Source of the DNA: Dipteronia dyeriana
Taxonomy: Eukaryota; Streptophyta; Magnoliopsida; Sapindales; Sapindaceae
DNA length: 64,000 nucleotides
Direction of reading: 5' to 3'
Assembly (NCBI GenBank): GCA_032871835.1
Contig: CM065300.1
Span: forward strand, 6,715,768 to 6,779,767
Below, piece after piece: positions 54,014 to 64,000 of the stretch. The notes beneath the pieces were generated by a model. The model saw only the letters and a list, made by a program, of their open reading frames with translations, was not told the DNA's origin and did not search any database. The first letter of the stretch is position 1. Each line of letters starts with the position of its first letter. A program made the translations under genes and the position numbers.

Positions 54014-55700
54014 CTCAGTTCGATTGCTTACTCTTAATCGCTTTTAAATGGTGTCGAATTCTGAAAACCAAAATATTTTCGGTTTGGTTTTGTTTTGGGC
54101 CATCCTCTAAATACAACTAGAAAACAAGTCTGCATCTATATACTCAAACCTCTCATACGCTTAAATTTAGACTAATAAAAAGACTAAATTACCTTTGTTC
54201 TTAAAAATTTTAAAATGAAGATAATATGTTATAAAAAAAACAATTAATTTAAATTATAGCCATTTAATTAAAATCATTTCAATTACTTTTTTTATTATGA
54301 TTTTAAAATAAACATTAGAAGTATAAAATTGTTGTGATCATATTATATGCACAATTGTTATCTATCTATCCATCTATCTATACTATATTTTAATTTTTAA
54401 GCTTTTTGATATTTATAGGATTCGAACCACTGATTTGAGAGTCATTTACCCAAACTCCAAGATCGTCCATGTACTAGTTGAGCTACGTCTATGAGGACCT
54501 ATAAATACATCTCTATGATTTAATTGGATAGTACATGTATAACAGTACATAATATAAGTTAATAATCTTATGCTAAAGTATTTTTATGGTCTTGATAGAC
54601 CTAGTTGCAATTTCATTAACTTGTATCATTTTTTTTACATAAATTAATTAAAAAAAATTACAAGTCATCAATAAAACTTAATTCAACTGAGAGTGTCCAA
54701 GAAGTGTAGTAAAACATCAAGAAGAAGAAGAAGCTAGCTTTGTTATCTAGTAGAAAATGTTATTTAACTTGCAACATAGAAAATAAATCATCGGAGTTTC
54801 GTGTTATTATATATATATATATATATATAAAGTCCTTATTTTAATTTGATTATTCAAAATAATTTTTTGAATTGTAAGAGTAAAGTTTAATGCTAGTGTT
54901 AAAGAGTAGTTTGGTACTTTCAATTTTAAAATGTAAATTATATATATTAGAAAAGTTGGAAAAAAAAAAAACAAATCCTTAAAACATAATAAAATATGAA
55001 ACTAAATGAATATAAACTAATTAACAAAATAAATATAACATTAAAAAACACAAAATAATTTCATATTTTTTTAAAAAAATATTAAAAAATTGAGAACACA
55101 AAATTTAATTAAACAACATAATAAAAAAGTCATATATTTAAAAATTAAAATTGAAATTGAAAAAATCAATAACATACTAATTAAAAATTTATCATTTTCT
55201 TTTCAATTATTTTTTATGTCAATTTAAACTTGAAAATAATAATAATAATGAAGGCCGTGGACCCTACCCCCATTTCCATATATTATTTTTTATAAAACAA
55301 AACTTTTTATTTGTTTTTAATTTTATACTATTTTCATCTTATTCATATGAGACAGAATATATATTATATAACATTTAACATAAAAAGTTAATTGAAACTT
55401 TTTTTTTTTTTAAAGGGTAAATGGAAGCATACCACGAGGACTTGTTTGATACAACTATACAAGTTGAAACAATACGGACGTTTTTGATACTCTTTAAAAT
55501 AACACTCAATAAAACTCTTAATTCTTCAAACCTTTGGACTAAAATGATATTTCCTTAAACAACACGGACTATGATTTTGATATTTCCTCTATTTAGCAAG
55601 ATTTTACGTTCTCTAGTTTCTTCTTCAAAGCATATGCGGAAACGTTTGCTTTTTTTTTTCCTTACTTAACTCATAGCATTACATGATGCTACATAAAGAA
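54014..55700. other. Duplicated 3' flank block of unit 3
   Basis: No gene. It is collinear with the unit 1 and unit 2 flanks and contains the uninterrupted versions of the MULE-1, MULE-2 and 48274 insertion sites. Its own unit-specific insertion is the SINE at 54361-54500. Confidence 0.75.
54361..54500 (-). mobile_element. tRNA-derived SINE head with pol III A and B boxes
   Basis: On the minus strand, TAGCTCAACTAGT (A-box-like, about 54485-54473) is followed about 45 bp later by GGTTCGAATCC, a perfect B box (54428-54418). An A-rich 3' part then ends in a TAGATAGATGGATAGATAG tail. Units 1 and 2 lack the whole segment (GTTATCTATAAATACATCT is continuous at 33618-33636). No tRNA cloverleaf can be folded, so it is a SINE rather than a tRNA gene. 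Confidence 0.65.
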
Positions 55701-56681
55701 ACAATAAATAAAGAGAAATCCGGATGTATTCAATTGAAACTTCAAAAGACTTTTAAAGATTTGTATGTAATGTAAAAGTTTAGACGTGTTCAATATAGAC
55801 TTTTAAATAATCTATAAAAGTCATGAGCTATTCAATACAGATTTGTTTAGATTTAAAAAAATATATTTAAAGTCATAGAGTAACCGAAACTTTTTAAAAG
55901 TCTATAAAAGTTAAAATGTATTTAAAATATCAATTACTTTTAATAACTTTAAAATGTCAACGATTTTTAATAACTTTTAGTTAAATGTCTTTTATTCCTA
56001 TTAAAGATTTTGAATGGCCTTTTTTTCTTTTCTTTTTAATTAGAAAGAATTTCACTTTAGAAAAAAATATAAAACACTCTGAAAAACATCAACCACCAAA
56101 TATATGTTCTATTTTCAAATAAGAGCACACTCATTATTAACAAATTTCAAAAATAAAATAAAATGATAAACATTATCATAAAAAAAACATATAAACATTA
56201 ACGATCTATAAAAAAAATAACTAAAAAATAATATAAAACAACTCTACATCCGCTTTGCAATTAAGGATGAGAGATTTCAATTTTTTTATCTGTATTTTTA
56301 AAGCAACAAAACAATATCGAAACAAATCAAACGAAATTCATTTATGTCAATTACAAATAATAAAAGTCAAAAACCACAACTCAATCATGACAATATGTTC
56401 TGATTAAAGTCACGTATGAACTTGGTTTCATGTAATTATGATCAATATCAAACTACTCACTTTAGGTGTAGGTCTTGTTCAATAACTATGTGCATTTTTA
56501 TGTTTTATCTTTAGTAACTTGAATTAATTTTTTGTAGATTATTAATATTCATTGTCATACTTTTATAGAGACATATAAACGTTAATATTATTGTCGGTTT
56601 GTTACATTTATTCTAAAAGAAAATTTATAACACTTTTGTTAATTATAAAAGACAAATAAATTTTTGACATGGAAAAACATG
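55701..56681. other. AT-rich region left of relic E
   Basis: No gene. 55722-56010 carries repeated AAAAGTCTATAAAAGT-like motifs resembling the subterminal repeats of the 51994 element. This may be a degenerate relative. Confidence 0.35.
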
Positions 56682-56880
56682 GTCGAGTTTATACAATCGG
56701 TTTCCAGTCCATTGTTATTGAATTCAATCCAACAAAGTATTCAACTGATTACTCTCCTTTCCTAGAAACTCCAACAATGCTTACAGGATTCATGTAGAGT
56801 TTTTTGTAAGCGAACCTGCAACGATACTGTCAACTCAATTTATGTAGAGCTCCAATGATGAGGTGTATCAGAGAGTGTAG
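56682..56880 (-). pseudogene. Relic of a TAXI/EDGP gene (E), central fragments
   Basis: 56682 to about 56835 matches gene C (about 44440-44590) and gene D (50341-50500): TCGAGTTTATAC-AATCGGTTT, CAACAAAGTATTC, ACAGGATTTATGTAGAGTTT. A second short piece, GAGCTCCAATGATGAGGTG (about 56847-56880), matches gene C at 45118-45165, so roughly 500 bp of coding sequence between them is gone. Indels destroy the frame. This is the third minus-strand copy of the array. Confidence 0.8.
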
Positions 56881-58142
56881 TGGTCAAAAAATTGACCTTC
56901 GGATCAGAAGAAGGCCCACAGATTAATTAGAAGATATAGGGACTTTGAACTTGTTTGAAAGACCTATAAAAGGGCCCAAATAAAAAACTAACTAAAGTCC
57001 AACATGGTCCAAAAAGGGAATAAGTCCAAAAGTATGACCCACTAGAGTATCTGATCAAATAAACACGTGGTCAAATGTTTCAATTGAAAATCCATTCGAT
57101 CGGATCATGAGCATATGTTGATTTGATCATTTTTCCTTTAAACGCTAGCTTAAAATTGAAAATTCAAGTTAGAGCAAAAGTAGAAAAAATAAAAATTAGT
57201 ACTATTCTTCCTCTTATTAATGAATATAATGAACTTTGTTGGTGTGGAATAATAATTTTCATAGAGTTTTTTTTTTATTATTTTATTTTGTTAAGAAAAA
57301 ACCAATATATAAAGAAGAAATATTACAAGGTGGCAGTTTATTTTTTAATACTAAATTACTACTATTAATTGTTTTAATTAAAAACATTTAAATATATACA
57401 AAATTGACCCATGTTATTATTTTGTTAATCTATATTCTAATGAGGGTATTATGAGTATATTCTAAATAAGACATAATTTAAAATATTTCAACTAAACATA
57501 TTCAAAATCTATTCGTTACATAAAAAGTTATTACGAATATACTATTCAAAAGGTAACTGAAAAGTCCGAACTTAGTTATCTTTTTCTATTGTCAAAAGTA
57601 AAAAGTGAATATTATCACCAACAAGACCTAAAGCCTCCTCAAACCAAATAGAATCCAAATCCAATTTAGCCAACGCAGGGGTTTTTTGATAAATCTTTCA
57701 CTTTTTTAATTTTAAACTTTAAAACTATAAATAAAAGTATTTTTTTATTATTATACGAAAATCTTTTTATATTGATAGATGCTATATTATACAACAGATA
57801 CTAAAAATAGTAGGAAATCCGTTTAGGCTTTTTGATTGCATCAGAAATTTTAAAAACCTCATGAATCGTAATTTTAAAAGACCAAAGATTTGGAAAAAAA
57901 AAAAACACTAAGACATAAAAGTATTGATCAAAGGATACTAAGACTCGCGTTTTTTTTTTTTTTTTTTTTTTTAACGTTTTTGTCCAACGACTATTTTTGT
58001 CATAAATATATTTTTAATGCTGTTGAAACTTAAAATTATTAAGCATATGCTAGTTACAAAAAAAAGCACCTATAGGTCCAAGAAATGTAAAGAAACCAAA
58101 CTAACATAATAAGTTGATATTTATATAATTATCATGATAGTA
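56881..58142. other. Intergenic, inside the insertion that splits relic E
   Basis: AT-rich with homopolymer runs (T-run at about 57949-57972). A frame at 57123-57368 has no recognisable domain. No supported gene. Confidence 0.4.
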
Positions 58143-58144
58143 GG

Positions 58145-58242
58145 GAGAGGACTTCCATGACATGGAGTATAATCCACGTTAAGCTATTCTTATGTCGCTG
58201 GAAGATTATTGATCGGAGGATGAGCATGAAGAGTTGGGTAAT
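58145..58242 (-). pseudogene. Decayed sixth and seventh peptide units downstream of the stop
   Basis: In a shifted frame the sequence still reads LNIDYPTLHAHPPINNLP and then LNVDYTPCHGSPLPT. The gene was therefore once longer, and a small indel just after 58260 created the present stop. Confidence 0.6.
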
Positions 58243-58970
58243 CTATATTAAGCTTACTTCCGCAGTTGTAGGATTATGGGGAGGACTTTCATGAGGAGGT
58301 GTGTAATCTACATTAAGCTCTTTTTCTTCCCTGACTGGAGGACTATGAGGAGGACTTTCATGAGGAGGCTTGTAATCTACATTAAGCACTTCTGCTTCCG
58401 CGACTGGAGGACTATGGGGAGGACTCTCATGAGGAGGCTTGTAATCTACATTAAGCTCTTCTTCTTCCCTAGCTGGAGGCGTATGGGGAGGACTTTCATG
58501 AGGAGGTGTGTAATCTACATTAAGCTCTTCTTCTTCCGCTGTTGGAGGATTATTGATTGATGGATGAGCATGATGGGGTGTGTAATCCACGTTATAAACC
58601 TCTTTTTCTTCTTCAGGAGAATTATTAATGGCCTCTCCAACCTACAGTACAATATCATTAACATGAAAAAGGGGAAAACTAAAAGGTTTAAACAAGATAA
58701 AATTTTATGTATATATTGAACATCGATAAGATACTAGATCATAAACGTTTTTTCATACGAAATTTCAAATGTAACAGGTATTTATTGAAAAATGTTCAAT
58801 TAACACTAGTATTTATTGAAAACTTCACACAAAAAAACGTGTGAGATTCCATACCGATAATTGTATTATATAGTTATCTATACATGGTTATATATACATA
58901 CCTTAATACGTATAGCGTTGGATGTAGTAAAAAGTAAAAGGAGAAGAAAAACATAAGGAAAAGGTTTCAT
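58243..58970 (-). CDS. Multi-copy PSY-like secreted peptide precursor
   Basis: Two exons: 58970-58902 and 58641-58243. Splice sites are GTATGT at 58901 and TGTAG ending at 58642, with a 260-bp intron in phase 0. The product is 155 residues. Exon 1 is a 23-residue signal peptide (MKPFPYVFLLLLLFTTSNAI). Exon 2 holds five tandem units of 21-24 residues, mostly 23, with Asp-Tyr at residues 42, 66, 89, 112 and 135. Units 2-5 read DY[TK]PPHESPPH[TSN]P, each preceded by an acidic spacer ending LNV. This spacing equals the sulfated PSY peptide consensus D-Y-x-x-P-x-x-N-P-x-H-D-P, with anchors D1, Y2, P5, P9, H11 and P13 kept. Acidic residues around Tyr favour sulfation by TPST. Known PSY precursors usually release one peptide, so five copies are unusual. 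Unit 1 is divergent. Two more decayed units follow the stop (58145-58242). It could alternatively be a structural proline-rich wall protein. Confidence 0.72.
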
Positions 58971-59060
58971 GTTGGGAGAAGACTGATAGATTAATTGGGG
59001 TGATTGCTGATTTCTCTTGAAAAAAAACTTAGTAGTGCATGAGAGGTTCATTGTTTGGTC

Positions 59061-59068
59061 TTTTTATA
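59061..59068 (-). promoter_or_regulatory. TATA box of the PSY-like gene
   Basis: The minus-strand TATAAAAA is about 91 bp upstream of the ATG (58970-58968), a normal plant spacing. Confidence 0.6.
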
Positions 59069-59136
59069 AGATTTATTTGGTAAGTTGTTGCATGTGTGGC
59101 ATTTAAAAAAATGCAGATATACTAAATTACCAATTA

Positions 59137-59288
59137 AAGGAAATTCTTAAGATGTCATTATCAAATAAAACAACTTTTATATCTTGCTAGATCTTGGTGT
59201 TTTTTTTTAATTTAAGGAAATTCTTAAGATGTCATTGCCAAATAAAACAACTTTTATATCTTGCTAAATCTTGGTGATTTTTTTTTTG
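59137..59288. repeat. 77-bp tandem duplication in the PSY-like gene's upstream region
   Basis: AAGGAAATTCTTAAGATGTC starts at 59137 and again at 59214, each followed by AAATAAAACAACTTTTATAT and ATCTTGGTG. The two copies differ at only a few positions. Confidence 0.9.
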
Positions 59289-62200
59289 GTGAAGAGATCT
59301 TGGAAATTTTTTATACAAGTGTGAAAGATCTAATCAGATTTGAGGAAATAATTACAACTCAGGTCAATAGCAAATTCAAATAGTCATAATCATATCAAAC
59401 GTTACACAAATCCCAACGTCTGATGACCGACCATCATTAAGTCATCAAAAAGATATTTATATATTCTAATTACCTCGCAAATGCAACGAGTCAAAGGACT
59501 AATATAACAAGTAAGCAAGGGTCGTTCCCACATATATGTGGAATTGGTCAACTAATCTCTTGCTCTAGATTTTATGAAAGCAAGTTAAATAAAATGTGAA
59601 TATGGTGAGAATGGTGTGTGTGAAGTGTAAGCATAATGCGGTGTGTGAGAGGTGAGTGAAATGAACCTAAACTAAATGACTTAAAACTAAGGATAAAAAT
59701 GTAACCGAGTGTTTCCCTTTCTATATTAATTTACTCCTAATTAAGTTAATCTACTCCTAAAGGCAATCACCCTAAGTTATAAAAATAATGTTGGCTTCGA
59801 GAGATGCAAGATATGATCACACATGGGAAATAAATTTACCAAACAGGAGATGCATATCATATAGATTGTAAAACATGTGAAAGCCAACCAATTCAAGTAA
59901 AGTGTTTGTTCTCTCAATTAAGGAATTTCGAAACCAATCCGTCTATTGTTACGAATCATTTGTTGATTAAGGAATACCGAAATCAATTCTCATCACTCAA
60001 CCAAAGTTATGAAAGAGTAATTATGTTTACGTCTAGACCCATTAAGCACAAGAACATTGAACCAAAGTTATCCTAACAAGGTTATGCATAAGTTTTTCGC
60101 ATTCAATAGAGCTAATAGCCAAGCTTATACCCGGAATGGTTATCCAAGCACAAACTTAACTCTCAATCACTCTAATCATTCCAAACATATGCACATTGAA
60201 TCATCTACCAACATACATACACAAATGAGATATTTGATTACAACCATTCCTACCTCAATAGGTTAATATACTTCTAATCACATACATGGATACATATTAA
60301 TATCTAACTCTTCATACACATGAATATCTCAACAAGAGATATAACCATAAACATATCAATGAATAAAACATATCAATGAATAGAACATAAGTCAAATCAA
60401 ATCAAAGAACATTACGAACATATATTAGCTCAAGTGTTAGGTTTACAAATATTCTCACTTCGGGTTACACATCAATGATAGAAAATACAAAGAGAAGAAC
60501 GATAGAATAAACCAATGAAGATATCATTCTCATTCGAATCTTCTCCAAAGACGAGTGGAATAAGTGTAAAGGTAATAGTTGTGAGCTTCCCATGAAGAAG
60601 AACCTCCATGGAAGTTTTGAATTTCCTCTCTCTCTTTTGTGGTATAAGATCTATGATCTAGGATATTCGATTGTAGTGCACACTTGAAAGAGAGGCAAAA
60701 TGATGTATTTATCGATTGTACAAGATTAGGGCATGAATGAGGTATGAAAAGACCGAAATGCCCCTAAGATTATCGTGATTTCAGAGTTAATGGTGGTTGT
60801 ACAGGTTCATGCTGTGACTTTTTGCTCTCTGTTAGAATCGTGGACTACTCTACGGGTTCTCTCTGTGATTTCTTTCTAGTGGTGGAAGTAGGAAACTCCT
60901 CTGATATTTGTATATGGGTTCTTGTCCCCTACTTAACGGGTTCATTCCCGCAAACTTGATGTCGCGAGACTTCCTCATATTTTTTACGACTTCGTTCCTG
61001 CTGATATGAACCTCACCAAGAGCAGTGAGACCCGGAACCAATAAATGGTAACAAGGATCGTTTTCTAATTTCAGATTTATAAAAGAAGAAAAATAAATAT
61101 ATAAAAAAAAAGGACCGTGACCCGTTATCTATAAGGAGATAAGAACCAACGGTATCAAGAAAGTTGTAGACGCCACACTCAAGAAAAACAAAGAAGGTGA
61201 GTGATAAGTCAATGTTTGAACTCCACAATGTAGAACCTTGATAAGTTCACAAGTTCTATGAAGAACCAAAGAGAAAATTCTCTCAATTTTATTTCAATTC
61301 CAAATCTTCCTAAAATTACATCAATTGGTCCTTTTTATACTAAAAATATCTAAGACCTAAAAGGGAATAAATATTAGGCAATTAATGCCTTACAATCAGG
61401 AAAATAAATACAAACAAATTTAGAAAATAAATAAATACTAAACTAGCAACTAGTTGATTTGTTCCTTATTTGGAAAGCTGAATTTGGGAAACAAATCAGA
61501 CCTTTTATTTGGAAAACAAATCAACTCTTTATTTGGGGAAATAAATAAAATAAGAAATATACTGAAATATGCAATATGCTGAAATTGAATTCTCCTCCAA
61601 CCATAAGTCGCCCAAAATATAGGAAATATGTTGAAATTCGGACTCCTCAATTCAAGTTTTCATGCAACAATATAGATGGTCGAATTTGGACCTGTTATGA
61701 TCTTCTTCAAAGGACGAAGTCTTCATAGCATATGTAGAGCTCGTCTTGGGCTTTCCGGAAACATAATATAATAGACGATCTGACTTCAGATGCTCTCTAT
61801 AGAGGCCCTAGAAGTTCAGCCCGGATTTGGTCTTCAAGTGGGCCGAACTTGGATTTCAGCAACTCATAATCAACCCATCATTAAATACTTCTTTGATCCT
61901 CTAGCCTCCTTGTAATTGGTCCAATTGGAATATGCAATGGATCCTTTGGTGATGCTTCTTGATTCTTATCACCTGCAGTTTTGTTCCCCTAGACCAGAAG
62001 GCTTGTTCTCCAATGAAGTTCTGTTGGAGTTACACGGCAACTTTGTTTCACATGTTCATTCTCACAGACTAGCGAGTTAGAACTCACGGTTTCTTCTATA
62101 ATTATGGTGCGACTTCTTGTCGTGGGTATATTCTTACGGACCAGAGTGTTGGAACTTATAGAAGTCTTTGATATTGGGCTACGGGTCCCACAGTGATAAC

Positions 62201-62967
62201 CTGCAGTGGTCTTCTTCTATATATATTTACCCACATTTGGAACAAACACCTTCCTTGAGGGACATTTGTCTGCAATTGGCTAAAACATATAAAAAAATGT
62301 GAACATTTGTATAGCGATCATTTGATACTAAACGAATCAAAACGGGCAATAAAGGATTCGTTGATCACGCTTTCATAAAGGATATGACATGTGAAGACTC
62401 CAAAGGCTTCATTATAAATACCAAACCATTTCTTAAAGAAGAGGGTCTTGTTTTTCTCAACCCATATGTGAAAGCTCTCTCAACATAGCTCAGCAATTCA
62501 CTCCTTTCATCTATTGCAGTTCAACATTCCAGTAGAGATCGACCTAATCATTCTCAAATGCCGATCGACCCAGCCCTCGATCGACTTACATCGAGTCAAG
62601 GAACCTTAGTGGTATCGATCTTCCAAAAGACATTGATATACAACATCGACCTACTCATCAATTGATCAACATCGAGTCTAGAAACCCTTCTCTGGATATC
62701 GACTCATAAGTTCCATCGATATCCATTATCGATCCAGTCATACCAACAAATAGCTCGATCCAATATATCAAACACAACGATTTGTCATTTCTAACTTCTT
62801 TCAATTTCAATTTACTCATCGAATCTCCCCAAGGGACACCCTTTCATGTGGTTCGTCACCGCTCTATTCTTTTCCTCGTTTTGCAGGTTGCCAGTGCTCA
62901 TCTCGACGATTCAAATCAATTGTAGATTTGATTGACTACAAAGAGTTGAATGGTCTTTTGACATTGT
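59289..62967. other. Unresolved repeat-derived region inside the insertion splitting relic E
   Basis: No supported ORF. On the minus strand, sequences such as CACATATATGTGGGAACGACCC (about 59527-59548) and a TATAAAAAGG (about 61330) resemble long LTR or leader regions of plant retrotransposons. I could not find paired LTR ends, a primer site or coding domains. A stretch near 62530-62760 is rich in ATCGA motifs. The region is probably a decayed LTR or large non-autonomous retroelement. Confidence 0.35.
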
Positions 62968-63054
62968 AAGGAGCAGAGCTTTGGGCTTGGAGGCTGATTT
63001 TAGTGCTTTGCAAAATGAAACTAAAACGAGCATGAAGAGAATTATTGATTTGAT
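62968..63054 (-). pseudogene. Relic of a TAXI/EDGP gene (E), 5' coding fragment
   Basis: AAGGAGCAGAGCTTTGGGCT... and ATGAAGAGAATTATTGATTT match gene D 51106-51195, the region coding for the signal peptide and the KALLLPVS motif. Homology ends sharply at TGTTAG (63055), where an LTR-like sequence begins, before the start codon is reached. Confidence 0.8.
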
Positions 63055-64000
63055 TGTTAGAAATTTTAGTTGGAATTTAAAATACAATAATTATATTTTA
63101 TTAATGTTAAAAATTGTTACCGTTGTTACTAAATGATGATTTTATGTGAGCAGTTATGTGACTGTTACAATGATTTTATTACAATAAATATTGGACCATT
63201 ATTTAGATTAATGGTATTGTTAATGATTATATTAATGTGCAATGGACAAATTTTGAATTCTAAATTATTGCCTTGGAAATCATATTGGTATGATTCTTAG
63301 AACATCGAATCCCCTCAAAGCAACCAAGAGAAATGAGAATATATATTCTAGTTGTTCTAGAATACTTTATTGGGAGTACATCCTTATAGTGTTAACAGGT
63401 CATTGAATGCTGGAGGTTAGAGCATCGTTTTTCCTTATTACACCAGGAAATTATCGTAGATAAGTGCAATCTAATCTTAAGGACAGTACTTTATCACACC
63501 TTGACCTGGAAGTTCTTGTGCTTATCGGAAAAATGAAAGAGTTTATCTTCATAAAGAACAAGAATGTTCTGTACTTGAAGGAAAAGAATTTATCCTTAAC
63601 ATGAAAATTTATCATAAATAGGAAATAGTATTTATGTGGAACAGGTAATTCTTGTACGTTTAGGAGTATGATTTTCTTTTATCTTAAACTCTCTGTAACT
63701 AGTATAAATAGACCTTGTAATTAGGTTATTGTGTGTCGAGTCAAAAGAAACATCATGTAACATCAGAGAGTGAAGAGAGTGGAGAGATCCGGGTGAGAGA
63801 CCCGTGGGAATATCCATTGAGGGACCAAAAGGAATATCAGTGGATCAAGTTAGAGATCTGTGGGTGATATTCAGGGGAGACCTAGGGGATATTGTGGGGT
63901 TCTTGGTGAGGATCTTGTGAGCGTGGTTTGGGGTTTGGGGTTTGGGGTTTGGGTGTGAGAGAGAATCCTGGAATATATGGTTGTAATAATTTATCATATA
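63055..64000 (+). mobile_element. Probable LTR (start) truncated by the window end
   Basis: TGTTAGAAATTTTAG begins exactly where gene E homology stops. It contains TATAAATA at 63703-63710 and a GGTTTGGGGTTTGGGG run near 63928-63950. The far end and any internal region are beyond the window. Confidence 0.5.

Noticed and set aside
54410..54490. Possible tRNA gene on the minus strand
   Set aside because: A and B boxes are present, but the arms do not pair into a cloverleaf and no acceptor stem is visible. The SINE interpretation, with empty sites in two paralogous blocks, is better.
58276..58560. Plus-strand ORF opposite the PSY-like gene
   Set aside because: It is the antisense shadow of the 69-bp repeat. 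The minus-strand frame has a signal peptide exon and splice sites.

Overview
The window is nuclear DNA of a flowering plant, almost certainly a eudicot. The evidence is AT-rich intergenic DNA, nested LTR retrotransposons, Mutator-like (MULE), hAT-like and CACTA-like elements, intron-bearing genes with TATA boxes, and a tandem family of secreted TAXI/EDGP-type proteins (the xylanase-inhibitor / basic 7S globulin / xyloglucanase-inhibitor family). I cannot name the species from the sequence.

Region 1, about 1-22353, is one Ty3/Gypsy element of the Tat type whose 5' LTR is cut by the window start. Its gag-protease-RT-RNase H-second RNase H-integrase region (504-6275) is decayed by many stops, often of CGA-to-TGA type. 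Downstream it carries antisense open frames and a tandem-repeat-rich 3' untranslated region. A second element, a long-LTR Ty1/Copia element of SIRE type (9474-20200), sits inside the antisense frame and is bounded by a perfect 5-bp target duplication, ATACC. This Copia copy keeps gag and an env-position ORF but has no pol.

Region 2, about 22355-27228, is gene-poor and holds a CACTA-like left end and other TIR-element debris.

Region 3, about 27229-63054, is a tandem array of TAXI/EDGP-like genes. Two lie on the plus strand (A 27295-28578, B 29936-31243). Three lie on the minus strand: C 43982-45283, with a single premature stop; D 49880-51214, intact; E, shattered relics at 56682-56880 and 62968-63054. 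C, D and E come with matching 3' flanks, so this part is a three-unit segmental duplication. Later insertions have inflated each unit differently: unit 1 by two related MULEs, a hAT-like element and MITEs; unit 2 by a hAT MITE with a perfect 8-bp duplication; unit 3 by a tRNA-like SINE and a 6-kb insertion. The units serve as empty sites for one another. MULE-2 (37515-43231) carries a decayed DUF1985-Ulp1 protease gene and a transposase N-terminal fragment.

The most interesting small gene lies on the minus strand at 58243-58970, within the insertion that splits relic E. It is a two-exon gene with a signal peptide and five tandem Asp-Tyr peptide units spaced like the sulfated PSY peptides (D-Y-x-x-P-x-x-x-P-x-H-x-P). 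It looks like a multi-copy peptide-hormone precursor.

The window ends in what looks like the start of another LTR (63055 onward), inserted in the 5' end of relic E. The TAXI-type proteins and the PSY-like precursor are predicted to be secreted and to act in the apoplast. Nearly everything else is transposable-element sequence in decay.
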